64,000 nucleotides of DNA from the NCBI GenBank assembly GCA_964019055.1, contig OZ025214.1:9238858-9302857 (forward strand), written 5' to 3'. The position numbers and the translations under genes were made by a program. The notes beneath the pieces were generated by a model. It was given only the letters and a program-made list of their open reading frames with translations. It was not told the DNA's origin and did no database searches. The DNA is from Anthopleura xanthogrammica (taxonomy: Eukaryota > Cnidaria > Anthozoa > Actiniaria > Actiniidae). This document shows, piece by piece, positions 49,044-60,784 of the stretch (its first letter is position 1; each line of letters opens with the position of its first letter).

Positions 49044-50607
49044 TATATGTGCGCGCGCACGAATAACCTGAAACTTGTATTAAAGAATCATACACGTTTT
49101 GAACTTCAACAGGGCAAAACCCTCTATAAGTTTTTTGCGGATTATTAAAAGAGCACATTAAAAAGAAACTTTTGACAAAGTTTGAAAAAAATGACATTGG
49201 TTTTATTTATAGAAAAAGCGGTAAGTGTACATTTTTTGCACTTTTTCCATACAAAATTGCCAAAGGCAAGACAAAAAAAGAAAATGTTTGACTGATATTT
49301 CCCAAATCGTTTGCCTTATATCACAGGTATCCCAGGCTGGGTTTCTGTGGTATCATATCAGATTTATAAGGCAATGTATGGGGATCCTTAGAGAAAAAAA
49401 ATTCAATAAATCATACATACATGTCCCTCGTACTAAAAAATTGGGAAGGTAGCACACTTCAGCCCGCTTGAACCCTCGATAAGGGTCAATAATTCGCCTC
49501 TAGTTCAGCCAAAATTACACTTCAAGCCAAAATTCCTTTACAGAACCTTAGTCCAATATTTGACACAACCACACAATCGATATCCCTTTCGGAATTCAAC
49601 GCTGACAGTTTCAAAAGCCACTTTTTCTTCGAAGCCATTGTCAATTGTCAATCCGTTATGCTATATACGTCGCCGCAATTGTTTCACCAACCAATAGCAA
49701 TCAACCAAAATAATACGAAATTAATTCACGGGGGAGGGTACAGTATCATGTTTTTAAAACAATTCACAAAGGGTAGATTTAAAACGGAATAGCGCTCGCC
49801 GGGTAAACGCGATACCTCCCAATTGTGCAAACCGATTTAAAGTGGGAAAAGCAACAAAACACAAACTAATTTAAGTTTTTCAATTCTATTGAGATAAGAT
49901 CAAGCAAGAGTGGTGCATACAGTAGCTCAATTTAAAACGTAACCTTATAGCTTTCATTGAAATGCATGCATGGGTCCCAAAGGGAAAATCCCGGCTACGC
50001 CCTTAGTAAAGGACATTTTCTTTTCAAGTCAGTTTTAATGTTGTGCCAAGATACACGGCTAGACGTATTTTCCTTAAGATCAAATTATGTAATACGTTTA
50101 TCGGGTACAAAACTAGGATACCGTAGGTTTGTAGTTCGTAGGTCATTGCACATTTTAAAAAAATTCAACATTCAAACTGACAAAACTAAATAAAAAGCCG
50201 GTTCATCTAGCTGAAGTGTAAAGTTACACCGACAAAGCTACATCAAAATGCTTGTCAACTCACGCGAATACTTTGAGAATCAGGGGCCGTAACTTATGTA
50301 TGTTTAAATTCCAGTCGGGAAAACTCCAATCTGTCAGCGGTTCCAAAAAGAAAACAAACCGTGAAATAAAGGTTGCTAAAATTTAGGTGGTCCGTTTGAA
50401 ACCCAACCAGCCGCAAAATTCCTAAACGGCCATGGTTATGAATTTATTCTTTAAAGAATAATTAAGAGGAATCCTTGACATAACAAACAGACACTTTACA
50501 GCAAATGCTTGTCTTACTCCAGTGTGTTCTGTTGATGGGATGGCTGTAACTACAGTAGATCGAATGGATTGAGAGCACTAAAACAAGACTACATCCTATA
50601 CAGGTAA
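49044..50607. other. Transporter 3' UTR and intergenic sequence
   Basis: Directly after the stop is a (GC)n-like gcgcgcgcac word. At 49325-49420 lies a one-sided copy of the MITE at 23438 (cacaggtatcccaggctggg, ataaggcaatgtatgg, ttcaataaatcata), which includes an aataaa that could serve as a poly(A) signal. The rest is not recognised. Confidence 0.45.
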
Positions 50608-50826
50608 TAGTCCCCTTCGTAGTTCCCTACGCCATCTTGAAAGGTAACTGTGCCTTTGCATCGAAGCGAGACAAACGGTGAGCTTGCAATGATAGAGACC
50701 TTTTTTTAACACCTTGGACAATTATTCACATTGTCTCTATCATTGCAAGATCACCGTTGGTCTCGCTGCGATGCAAAGGCAAGGCTACGTTTCAAGATGG
50801 CACAGGGAACTGTGGAGGGGACTGCC
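50608..50826. mobile_element. Fold-back MITE, about 220 bp
   Basis: Left arm agtccccttcgtagttccct, gccatcttgaaa, gcctttgcatcg, cttgcaatgatagagac; right arm the inverse in order. Arms about 95 bp, loop about 30 bp. Confidence 0.75.
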
Positions 50827-51200
50827 GATTCAATTCATCAACCATGATTTTCCCCGCTGAATATCCAATCCCTTCTCGATTGTAATGCATAAAGGTATTT
50901 GTATAGGAAATACCCCCGTTCGAGTGGTACAAATACAAGTGTTATTTTTCATTAATTCTTCGAGGACATAGGTCTTGTTTCCTATTAATAAAACATCTAC
51001 ATAAAATACACGTTTCTCAAGTAAAAAAAATGCTAGCAACTTGCAAGTAACACAGGTACAAATTCCTAGCCGGATGTGTGCAATTAATTAATTGCACGGA
51101 TTAAGAGAAAATTCACAGCCAATCAACCAATCAGAAACGGGTATTTAATGTGATGTGTTGTTAATAGGATGTGTTAAAAATGTAAAAAAACTACATGATA

Positions 51201-51590
51201 GACCGAATGCCAATATGGCCGCCATTGACTTTTTGAAAAAAAAACCTAATCTAAAAAAAAAAGAAACACCACCATCAGAAAAAGCAAGCTAAAATATGTA
51301 TTTTTGAAAAGTTTCATTGCCATAAACAGAATTCAAGTGAAGCTATTTGGAATCAAAATTACAGAGATTTGTATGTGTTCAGGATCTGTTTCCTTACTAG
51401 CCTCGTGTTGTTTTTCACGTTTTTAAAATTAGTTAAAATTCTCATAACTTCTAAAGAATTTAATATTTTTGTCTCAAACTTTCTAACTTTGTTGATGTTA
51501 TTCTAATCTATAATTATGATGTAGTGGTATACTAAAATATGAATTTATAAAATTATGATAATGAAGTGGCGGCCATATTGGCATTCGGTC
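51201..51590. mobile_element. 390-bp MITE with ends GACCGAATGCCAATATGGCC
   Basis: The left end gaccgaatgccaatatggcc and its exact inverse at the right end give inverted ends of about 25 bp. No coding sequence inside. Confidence 0.78.
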
Positions 51591-52616
51591 AATATATAAC
51601 AAAAAAAACCGTGTCATGCAAGTATGGAATAATTAATATTAATATTCAATCTTCCTTCACTGTACCAAATCCACGCGCGCGATTGGCTAAAATCAATCAC
51701 GTGATTTTGCTATACGTCACGTCATCCGCCAGTGACAGTGCTCTAACGAGATTACATCACGACATCACACAACGGCTGCTTCATTAAAATGGCCGATTAT
51801 GGTCGGTTTGCCAGTATTGATGACAATGACATTTCTAAAATAATAGAAGACTCAATACCAACTAACACAAAGAGGCAAACCACATGAGTGTTGGAGTTTT
51901 AAAAGGTAAAAGAAATATAAAATTCAAATAATATGTCTCTTTTTTCTGTAGTTTGTTTGAAAACACACGTTGGTTGTTGTAGCTTTGTCATAATTAAATA
52001 AACTAAAACGGTTATTTTATGAAAAGTAATGAACTATTGAATGAAGCTATCGCTAAATCTATGTATCTATTTTAAATCTAGAATGGTTGCACTTGAGATA
52101 TCAAAGTAAAGAATTAGAAAGCTTGAGCAAAGAAATTCTAGCTGTCGCGAAGGTTCTGTATCTCAGTGAATTTAGATTGAATATTAAAATATTTTGGAGA
52201 CTGTGAGTTCGTGTTTTGTTCACAGATACGCGTGTTCCCAAACTCCGAAAAACTTATGGAAGCTAGACAAGAAGTGAACCCGAAAACTTTCGGTTGTCAA
52301 AATCAGAGGGACTATGCCTCATGTGATTAGGGATATTTAATCTAAATATCCCTCATGATTATATTATATTCATCACTATTTATCCAGGGGGATGTTAGAA
52401 CTCAAACATGCCTCTGGAAACAATAGATCCCGAGGTAATCATGATATTACCTCTTAAATTAGATTGATTGCTTTGTGTTTATAACGTGAAGTAATGGAAA
52501 GTGGTCCCTACAATTTGCTTTTTTTTTCTTGGTCCAAATATCTCTTTTTCATGATCTCTTATGCGAGAACCACTGGGTCAAATGACTAACCATGATAAGT
52601 TTCGACAAAAAAGTAC
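51591..52616. other. Intergenic sequence downstream of the PAN/EGF gene
   Basis: AT-rich, with a local patch of cacgtga/gtcacgt palindromic words near 51695-51725. No gene or complete repeat recognised. It probably contains the 3' UTR of the minus-strand gene ending at 52617. Confidence 0.35.
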
Positions 52617-53074
52617 TTAGTACTTCTTAATCCAAACATCAGCACAAGTTTCTCCCTCGTTGTTCGGCTCATGACCGTTTATCAGATCTTCATCCACCCA
52701 TATCCTGAACTCCTTGCCTGCTGTCACTGCTAGGGGAGGTGAAAACTCAGGGAAGGTAAGTTCTGGGTCCATGTTGGTCACACCTGGTAATTGATACGTT
52801 ATAAGATTTACATTGGTCCTGGTGAGTGGGAAGTCAGGTGCTGGACTGATCCTGTTGTTGCTGGTATCCGTAATGTGTAAATCAAGATCTTTATCGCTAC
52901 CGAAATAAGTAGTCCCCCAGTATGCTTTACGGTTTCCAGTTTCCCACGAAATTCCACCTCCAGACACATAAACAAGTTTGAAGTTCAGGACATGACAGGC
53001 AACTGGAATTGCAAACTTTCCGAACTGATTGTCTTTTGCACGAATACAGACGGCACTACCGACCTTGAGCCATC
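52617..53074 (-). CDS. Terminal exon of the PAN/EGF gene: uncharacterised C-terminal domain
   Basis: The acceptor (minus strand, ttgttgtcacag) leads in phase 1 to [20 protein letters not shown], then [34 protein letters not shown], a segment [16 protein letters not shown], and the end [19 protein letters not shown] before the stop. Three cysteines (VC, AC, TC), many aromatic and beta-prone residues and acidic clusters ([12 protein letters not shown]) suggest a compact beta-rich extracellular fold with a possible calcium site. The final W and KKY resemble the closing strand of jelly-roll domains, but this is only an impression. Confidence 0.8.
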
Positions 53075-56000
53075 CTGTGACAACAACATTGAACTAGTTA
53101 GTATCGATGGCAGGTTCACCCTGGCGTACAGGGATTTAGTACTATTTGCTACAAAGCCGTTCATGTATGGTATTGTCAGTTTTTGGAGAATATCTAACCT
53201 TCTTTGTCCGATATTATTTTTATTATACATCAATTTTAAAATCACAAATTCATAAATCAAAATGAAGCAAAATGAGCACTGGTTTATACTCTGAGCAATT
53301 TTACGATGGAATATACAGCTACTTCAAAAAAGGTCGGTAAAGGTTTTGTTGGTTGATGCAAGCTGCAGACCAAGCCCGAAATGCAGTATAGGTGATGTGA
53401 ACACAGATAGCCCAAGCTATGCATGAGATTGCTTAGAAGCCGATTGATATCTGTGAATTATCTAAGAAATACTAGAGATGTAATAATGAAATCACATTTG
53501 AATTACACCTAACTGTTCTTTATCTTTTATTTTATCGTTGGGGAAGGTTTCGAGTCTTTCTAGTTGAATTTGAGCGAATTATGCGCTTTTGAATTTTACT
53601 TCATACCTATAATACGAACAAATAAATCGCTTCTAAGCATTATCATACATAGCTTTGGCTACCTGCCATGTAAATTCATTAAGCGAAAGGTCACAACAAT
53701 AAAGGATTTTCCAAACTTTGTCTGCAGGTTTTTCCAGCATATTTTCTTCTGTGATGATATAATTTACATAAGAATATAATACGTTTTTATCTTGGTGAGC
53801 AACAAGCAACAAGCAACAAGCAACAAGCAACAAGCAACAAGCAACAAGCAACAAGCAACAAGCAACAAGCAACAAGCAACAAGCAACAAGCAACAAGCAA
53901 CAAGCAACAAGCAACAAGCAACAAGCAACAAGCAACAAGCAACAAGCAACAAGCAACAAGCAACAAGCAACAAGCAACAAGCAACAAGCAACAAGCAACA
54001 AGCAACAAGCAACAAGCAACAAGCAACAAGCAACAAGCAACAAGCAACAAAACCTTCACCAAACTTCTTTGAAATAGCAGTATAATCCAGTAAAAAGTAC
54101 GACGAAATGTTGGCATATCATCATCACAATTTAAGAGGGGATGTCAGCAAAAATCGAACAAACGCCGGCAACAGTCAAAAATTCGATTTCGCTCATATTT
54201 TGGTATTAGGTAGGCCTATATGCGAGATATATCATGGTATGTTTCATTTGTCGAAATATGGCTTCATTTCCGAGAAAAACGAGAAAAATGAATTTGTCAA
54301 TAATTGACCCTTTGAGAGAGCTAGAATATACTATATGTTTAATTCTTAAACAACTGTTTTATATGATGTTTTAACTTTAAAAAGCTGAAATTTCATTGTC
54401 TTCCAATAAATTTATAACGGTGAAAAAAATTTATTTACCAGGGTACTTTGACGCCTTGTGAAAAGTAACGAATTTTCAAAAAATGTTTTCACCGTGTGCT
54501 AAATAAAATAAAAGGCCGATATTAAGAAAATGAAAAGTCGAAATAATATTCTAACCGTGACTAAAAGCTTTTTTTGAGGTTTTTGTTCTGCGACGAGAAA
54601 TAAAAATTTAAAGTTGGAGAAATTTCAAAGAACGGCGGCCGTTGCGCTCAATGAAATGAATTTTATAATTACCTAAAAGAGCAAAATATCGTAAGATAGC
54701 AAAGTACCACCTCAAGCTACTGCAGTAACACTACATGGTGTGGATTAATACAATTGAAATTAGCTCTAAGAAAGATGCAATTTTTCTAGATAAGAGTCGA
54801 AGCGGGTTCTTTTACAAATAGCCGTTGCGTGACCATAAGTGTGACCAAGGAGTCGGGAGACGCGGCATTCTATAAAGAATTAGGTGTGGCCTTTGATAAC
54901 GCCGAGTCACGAATGTACATGTCACGTTCGCATTTACTAAAGGGAAAATCTACTGGAAATATCCTTCTACGTTTCAGCTTTTATAGAAGTAGGCTTTACT
55001 GGACCAACAAGGATTTTTACGGACAGAAATTATGAACCTATACTCTTTAAGAAGAAAGAAATAAAAAGAAAAAATGTGTTTACTACGGGCTGTTAGATAA
55101 ATTTTAAAACAGTCAACATTGAAAGTCTCGCCAAGTATAACAAATTTCTCCAACTTTAAATTTTTATTTCTCGTCGCAGAACAAAAACCCCCAAAAAAGC
55201 TTTTAGTCACGGTTAGAATATTATTTCGACTTTTCATTTTCTTAATATCGGTCATTTATTTTATTTAGCACATGGTGAAAACATTTTTTTAAAATTCATT
55301 ACTTTTCACAAGGCGTCAAAGTACCCTGGTAAATAAATTTTTTTCACCGTTATAAATTTATTGGAAGACAATGAAATTTCAGCTTTTTAAAGTTAAAACA
55401 TCATATAAAACAGTTGTTTAAGAATTAAACATGTAGATATTTTTGCAAAGGCACGCGAGCCCCCCGAAGTTGGAGTATATTTTGGCTCTCTCAAAGGGTC
55501 AATTATTGACAAATTCGTTTTTCTCGTTTTTCTCGGAAATGAAGCCATATTTCGACAAATGAAACATACCATGATATATCTCGCATATAGGCCTACCTAA
55601 TACCAAAATATGAGCGAAATCGAATTTTTGACTGTTGCCGGCAAATTTTGATTTTGTTCGATTTTTGCTGACATATTCTCTTAAATGTTTCGCTGTTCAC
55701 AGTTTCGATGGTTTTAATGGTTTTGGGTAGGAAATGAATTGATAACACAACTTACCTATAGCTAGCTCGCAGCTAGATCCTGCATTAATATATTTTTACC
55801 AATCTATTGATTTCAATATTAATTGGTTCTCACCTGTCTGGCAGTTGACTCCAGTAAATCCTGCAGCACATGTACAGGTGTATGAGTTGACTTGGTCTTG
55901 ACATGATCCTCCATTTTGACAAGGATTGGAAGCACACTCATCGATATCTGATTAAAAAGAGATATGCAAAATATGTTCACCGATTATCACATCTCATCAC

Positions 56001-59000
56001 CTCGCCTCACCTCATTCGATGGTGCAAGATGCAGTTTACTCACTCGTTTGACATTGATCTCCAATAAATCCAGGTTTACATTCACAGCGATGCGTGTTGT
56101 CAACAAAGTTATATCTGCATGTCGAGTTTTTAGGACAGTTACAGGTGTTCTAGAAAACATGCAATAAAAATCTTGGTTTTCATGTGATTTCTCAAGAGTT
56201 TGAAGCTTCTATACTACATTCTAGACTACGTCTACATCTACTGCAGTAAAAAAAAATAGCAAAATCGTATTCATTAGCCTTTGAAAGTTGTTGAAGTTCG
56301 CCCTCTTAACTTTTGACTCAGACAGCCAAAATGGTGAAAATTTTTAAATAGCTCTAAACAAAATAGATTTAGGAATTTTTCAAAAAAAAGTCGATTTTTG
56401 AATTACTGGTACCAAAGTCTATTTACCCACAAAAGATCATTGAAATCCGTTTCGTAACCCGAAAGTCAGTGGACCGCTTTTAGCGGGTGCAAGGGTCACC
56501 GGACTGTAAGAAGAATCAAACATCAAATAAAGGAAAAGAAAGGGAAGGGAAGGTATACAAATACTGGCTGCATGGCTGATCTAGCTATGTAGCAGAGTTA
56601 CGTTCGGCACAAGGACGCCATGGGCAGTGGTCGACACTGAAGACTGGTACCACAGGATAGCGTTTTATAGTTAGAACGTAGTAAAGCCCATATCATGAGG
56701 TCTATGCTATAAGCCGCGGCTGTACGAGCGATATTTTGCTTGCAAGGGCGAATGCGATTTTGAAACCACCGGCACGCGGTGGTGGCAACTCGAGCAATTA
56801 ATGGCGGCGACAAATTCTCATTTTTTCGTTCGCCATTTTTAATTGCACCTAATTACCCCTGATAAAACACGCAAATCAAGAAATATTTCACTATTAATAT
56901 TCAAATTAATATTCAAATATTCACTTCATGTAGAATCAACACTGAAAGTATTGTATCAGGGGTTAGGTGCACTTTAAGAACACAAAGCTTTCATCTCGTT
57001 CTTTCAATTACTGGTTGTAACTATTTCATCATCCAAGACTATTGCTTCGAAATAGCTAGAAACAGTGAAATACGGCCGATTATACAACAACTTCCCTCAT
57101 TTTCAGTGGTGTGAGATCAAAGTATTTCAACCACATGGATATCCCTTTATATTACCTTGACAGCAAAATAATGAATAAATCCCGGCCTGGGCTCTTTACT
57201 AATAAGTTCGGATTGAAATTTTTCTTGACTGAGCTCGCAAAGGTGCTTGGGATTTTTTGAGGTACCGAAGTTTACTGATTGACAGCAGGGCTCCTTGATA
57301 CACGCTGATAAAAATCCAAAGGCATCGGTTACTTGAACAGTCTTGTATATCAAACTCACAGCATAATCTTGGATGTAAAAATTGTGTAAGTTCTCAATGG
57401 GCGGAATTAATTTGGTGGGTGGGGGGAGAGAGAAGGTTTTCTCCCAGAATTTAGAATCTAAATTAACAAAATACTCTAAATTTGTATCATTATCATCATC
57501 ACCACCATCATCACCATCGTCGTCGTCGTCATCATCATAATCATTAATAATAAGAAAGCACGGGTGGCGTCATGCTGTTTTTAAATTTGACAATTTAGAC
57601 ATCGATTGTTGTATTTCTTTACATCAAAGTTGCCGATAAAAAAAGAAAAAAGTTGCAAACCTATAAATGTAAATTTTCATTAACAATATATCTAAACTCG
57701 TCATCAAGTTGAAAATATTGAAAACTAATAAAGAAACAAAGAACATTAAGAACAGAAAACTCATGTGTTATGAATCATAATGCACACTCATATCGGTATC
57801 TGTTCTCGTGGATTTATAATATTTAGGGACTGAAAATTTTCCTAGAATGTTGTTTTCAATTTCACTTAAAAATTCATGAGTTCGTCTCGTGAACACTATT
57901 ATTCTAATATCTCGCTAGCATTAAGGAAGTCGCTAAATGATTAGCCGCATGATGTTGTTATTTCCGTATACAGGTGCATCGTTTATTTGCGACATCCAGA
58001 CAAAGAAGCCCACGTACATAATGCATTAATGGCAAACGATTACTATATATTTCTCAGTATGATAATTGATATTTTATTTCAACGTTACTTTTTTTTTTGA
58101 GAGAATTTGAACGTGCATTACCAAACTTAAAAAACGTTTTTCAACTATAGGTTTCAAAATGTCAAGTTAATGTATTTATTATATCCACTTTGAAATCACT
58201 AGCAAATCCTGTAATCTGATTGGCTCTCAGTAGATTGATTCAAGCACGAATCGCACTATTTTGAGTCCGAATCGCATCTTTTTGTCAGCCAATCACAATG
58301 CAACACTAGAAAAGGTAACCAATCAGATTACAGGATTGTATGTAATCAGCCAATCAGATTACAGCAAATAAGGAACATAAAATGTAGCTTTTCTCAAGTT
58401 TGACTGGAATTTTTTGTTACAAAAAGAAACAAAATACTGGCTATTTGTGAATAAATACTTTTGTATTTATCACAAATTTAGTGTCTATCTAGTATGATTT
58501 CAAAATGGATATAATAAAGTGATAATTGAACTTTGTGTCGTGCAATTTTGGTCTGATATCAAACTTGCGATTACAAATCACACTCCCGCTACGCGGTCGT
58601 GTGATTTTGTTATCGCGCGTTTGATATCAGACCAAATTGCACTCCACTTAGTTCAATTACCATTATATATAGAGGATATTACATGGGCGCGCGGAGATAC
58701 GAATTTTATTTTCTAGTGTTAATGATATCTCTCACGAGTGAGCGCAGCGAACGAGTGAGAGATCACCAACACGAGAAGATAAAATTCGTATCTCCAAGCG
58801 CCTATGTAATGTTCTGTTTATTATATAGATAGCGATGAAATATCCAAGATATATATATATATGTATATAAATTTCAACTTTTTATTATTCATCAAACATC
58901 GCCAACATCTTGTCAACGATAAATAAAAAAAGGATAAATAATAAGATGATTCATAATTGTTGAATTAACCTCGCTAAATAATAACGAGAAAAATATGAAC

Positions 59001-60208
59001 ACAGTTAATAAGTGATAAATATACGTAAAGAAACTCGGGTGGATTCTTGGCTAACTGTAATATCACTTTCCATAATATAAGCTTACTTATCGCCGTTTCT
59101 TGCGTAGCGACAAAGTAGTCTTTCCCTGTCTTTGTTCTTGCAGCCACTATGAATTGGCTTAGATTAAGGTTAAGTTCACCTGGTTTAATGTTTTCAATTT
59201 ATTTTCTTCTTCACGATCTTCCTGAATTAATTTCTAGTCATTTCAAGAAGAATTTTAGGTCGTAATAGGTTTTTCGTTTTGATGTTTTCTTCTGTTATTT
59301 TCTCATTCAAGTAAGCTTAACTCATCACCTACACTATCAGTGAGTGTGGTAAACCTTCTTCACTTTGCTTCCTCTCTTTGTCTGCTATTTTTGATGATAA
59401 AAACTTAACATAAAGGGAGTAAAAAGATCAAAAATATCGTCAAATTTCTCGTTCGTCGACGATGTGGGAGCTGCCATTTTGATCTGAGAAACGGCGCTCA
59501 AAGACCTCAATGTGTGTTTGGTTGATAGCAAAGTAGCCATGGCAACGGTGATATCTTCACATGTGAAGGATATCATATCTTCACAGTGTAGAATGTACGA
59601 AGTTTTAGACACCAGATAAATCCTGGTATTTCATCGATATCTATATAATAAATCCTGGTATTTCATCAATATCTATATAATAATATATTATACAATTACA
59701 TATCGCCGTAACGCGGTCTGTGCAAATGTTGACGGCCGCCCATTTTAGAAACCGAGAAAACTATTCTTAATAATAAAGTAATTATAAATTGAAAATATTA
59801 TCTCGTTGCCAGAACGACTATATTTCAGGGCAGTCAACTAACTTCTACTTCTATGGCTCGATTAAACTGAAATTCATATGATTGAAAAGGAATTTCCTTT
59901 TCCATCCGCCAATTGACATCTCCCAATTGAGTTTAGTTTTAGATTGAATTCGACATCAAAACATTTTAAAGTTTGTGGGTTTTTCTCAGATAAAATGCTT
60001 CAAATTCTTACAAGACTTTTATGGTAACATGATCAGGAAAACAAGTGAATAAAAACAGTCAAATCTAACCTTGGATGCTGGAGAACAATCCTGTTCTCTC
60101 ATCAGGTTCCAGTTGCGGATTTAAGACGGATAGTTTTTCGCTTTTACAGCCAGAAAAAGCGAACCACATAACAATAAAGCAAATGAAACTGCAAGAACTA
60201 AGAGCCAT
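52617..60208 (-). CDS. Secreted PAN-EGF-EGF protein with a novel C-terminal domain (5 exons, 342 aa)
   Basis: Minus-strand exons in order: 60208-60070, 57367-57156, 56149-56044, 55947-55834, 53074-52617. Junctions are GT-AG, phases agree and the sum is 1029 nt. The first exon encodes a hydrophobic signal peptide ([20 protein letters not shown]) and a short linker. Exon 2 is a PAN/apple domain ([38 protein letters not shown]). Exon 3 is an EGF repeat ([21 protein letters not shown]). Exon 4 is a calcium-binding EGF ([28 protein letters not shown]). Exon 5 encodes about 151 residues I do not recognise. Predicted extracellular; PAN and EGF domains suggest adhesion or carbohydrate/protein binding. 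I recall similar PAN/EGF proteins in coral secretomes and skeletal matrices, unverified. The large introns hold a heptanucleotide tract and a 1.56-kb inverted repeat. Confidence 0.82.
53310..53352 (+). repeat. Isolated copy of the ggttttgttg 3'-end sequence
   Basis: cagctacttcaaaaaaggtc followed by ggtaaaggttttgttggttg matches 20477-20520 and the reverse of 54046-54090. No simple-repeat tail follows here. Confidence 0.5.
53799..54050. repeat. (GCAACAA)n heptanucleotide microsatellite, about 36 copies
   Basis: Near-perfect tandem array of a 7-bp unit. Its right border continues into aaccttcaccaaacttcttt and gaaatagc, the reverse of the shared 3'-end sequence seen at 20470 and 53310, so it is most simply the expanded tail of that sequence on the minus strand. 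Long frames on both strands are artefacts of the 7-bp period. Confidence 0.95.
54129..55686. mobile_element. 1.56-kb inverted-repeat element with arms of about 500 bp
   Basis: 54129-54630 is repeated in reverse complement at 55135-55686 with high identity: for example tcgctcatattttggtatta, tatgcgagatatatcatggt, aaaagtcgaaataatattct and ctgcgacgagaaataaaaat. The right arm has an extra stretch near 55435-55480 (gcacgcgagccccccgaag). The central 500 bp contains an open frame (54829-55035, [20 protein letters not shown]) that I do not recognise. It lies in the last intron of the PAN/EGF gene. Confidence 0.82.
55834..56149 (-). CDS. Two EGF exons of the PAN/EGF gene
   Basis: Exon 56149-56044 (106 nt) and exon 55947-55834 (114 nt, phase 1-1), separated by an intron of 96 bp. 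The second begins [14 protein letters not shown], the calcium-binding EGF start with the D/N-x-D/N-E/Q-C pattern; the first lacks it. Donors gtgagt and gtgaga, acceptors ttttctag and tttaatcag. Confidence 0.88.
57156..57367 (-). CDS. PAN/apple-domain exon
   Basis: 212 nt, entering in phase 1 with a split Asp codon ([15 protein letters not shown]) and leaving in phase 0 after FIHYFAVK. Cysteines at ACIKEPCC and HLCEL match the core of PAN domains (C..C....C.S.NF......CEL). Confidence 0.82.
57475..57545. repeat. (ATC)n/(GTC)n trinucleotide repeat
   Basis: Irregular run of atc, acc and gtc triplets in the second-exon upstream intron of the PAN/EGF gene. Confidence 0.85.
58204..58337. mobile_element. 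134-bp MITE with ends AATCCTGTAATCTGATTGG
   Basis: Left end aatcctgtaatctgattggc and inverse ccaatcagattacaggatt at the right end; a further partial copy (ccaatcagattacag) follows at 58351. Intronic. Confidence 0.7.
58517..58668. repeat. Long palindrome abutting the hairpin-ended element
   Basis: Left arm ataattgaact, gtgcaattttggtctgatat, caaacttgcg, aatcacac; right arm the inverse, gtgtgatttt, cgcgcgtttg, atatcagaccaaattgcac, gttcaattac. Arms about 70 bp around a gctacgcgg centre. Confidence 0.75.
58671..59682 (-). mobile_element. Hairpin-ended TIR element, copy 3 (about 1 kb)
   Basis: Starts agaggatattacatgggcg, has the same long hairpin as copies 1 and 2 (gagatacgaattttattttc ... gaagataaaattcgtatctc) with an inner ctctcacgagtgagcgcagc hairpin. 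It is followed by tgtttattatatagatagcg, whose near inverse catcgatatctatataataa lies at 59632-59651 and is duplicated once more (to 59682). A minus-strand frame (59385-59545) beginning [11 protein letters not shown], with [20 protein letters not shown], may be an N-terminal coding remnant. No recombinase catalytic half is present. Confidence 0.68.
60070..60208 (-). CDS. First coding exon of the PAN/EGF gene: signal peptide
   Basis: ATG at 60208 (minus) opens [20 protein letters not shown], then [19 protein letters not shown] and ends SSIQ plus one base (phase 1) at the donor gttaga. That base plus the AT of the next exon forms an Asp codon, so the phase fits exactly. An overlapping longer frame in another phase (60121-60306) lacks an ATG and was set aside. 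Confidence 0.75.
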
Positions 60209-60784
60209 TTTTGTGCTAGGATTTGGTCAGACTTCCTCGCTTTTTTTATGTAAGTATAGAATTTTTTCAGCTTGGCGTCAATTATCCTATCCACAGAATC
60301 AACCAATGGCAGAAAACTCTATATTTTTTAATATATATTTATAATCTATGGTGCCTTTATATTCAAGACATGCAGGTTGACAGTTCAAAGAATGTTGACT
60401 TTGTGCCATGCGGGGATGCATGATATCCTAAGTCAAAATTTAATTATCGAGAAAGCAAATAAAGAATTCATTTTATCCATTCTGACTATTCTAGCCCCTT
60501 TTATTATTATTTTATTATTAATTTTCTTATTTTTTATTTCTTTCTTTTTTTTTTTTAGTTTTAATACCTACTTGGCTTTATTTGTCCCCTTTTATCGAAC
60601 TTTTAGCCGATCACATCCTACATAAAACACACCTGTTATTTCTTTTATTTCTTTTGTTCTTTATTCGTTACTTTTATATTTGTTCTTCTTGATTTTCTAA
60701 TTGCCTTTTTCATTTTGTTCTCTTTTTTTATTGCTATTTGTCTTTTGATTTTTCGGTTTGTATTCATTTGTTTTCTAGATTTTC

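Noticed and set aside
53633..54116. Open frames repeating LLVACC or QATSNK
   Set aside because: Products of the heptanucleotide array.
60121..60306. Minus-strand frame with a hydrophobic stretch ([14 protein letters not shown]) as first exon
   Set aside because: It has no ATG start and its possible donor does not match the phase of the PAN exon; the overlapping frame from 60208 has an ATG, a signal peptide and a matching donor phase.
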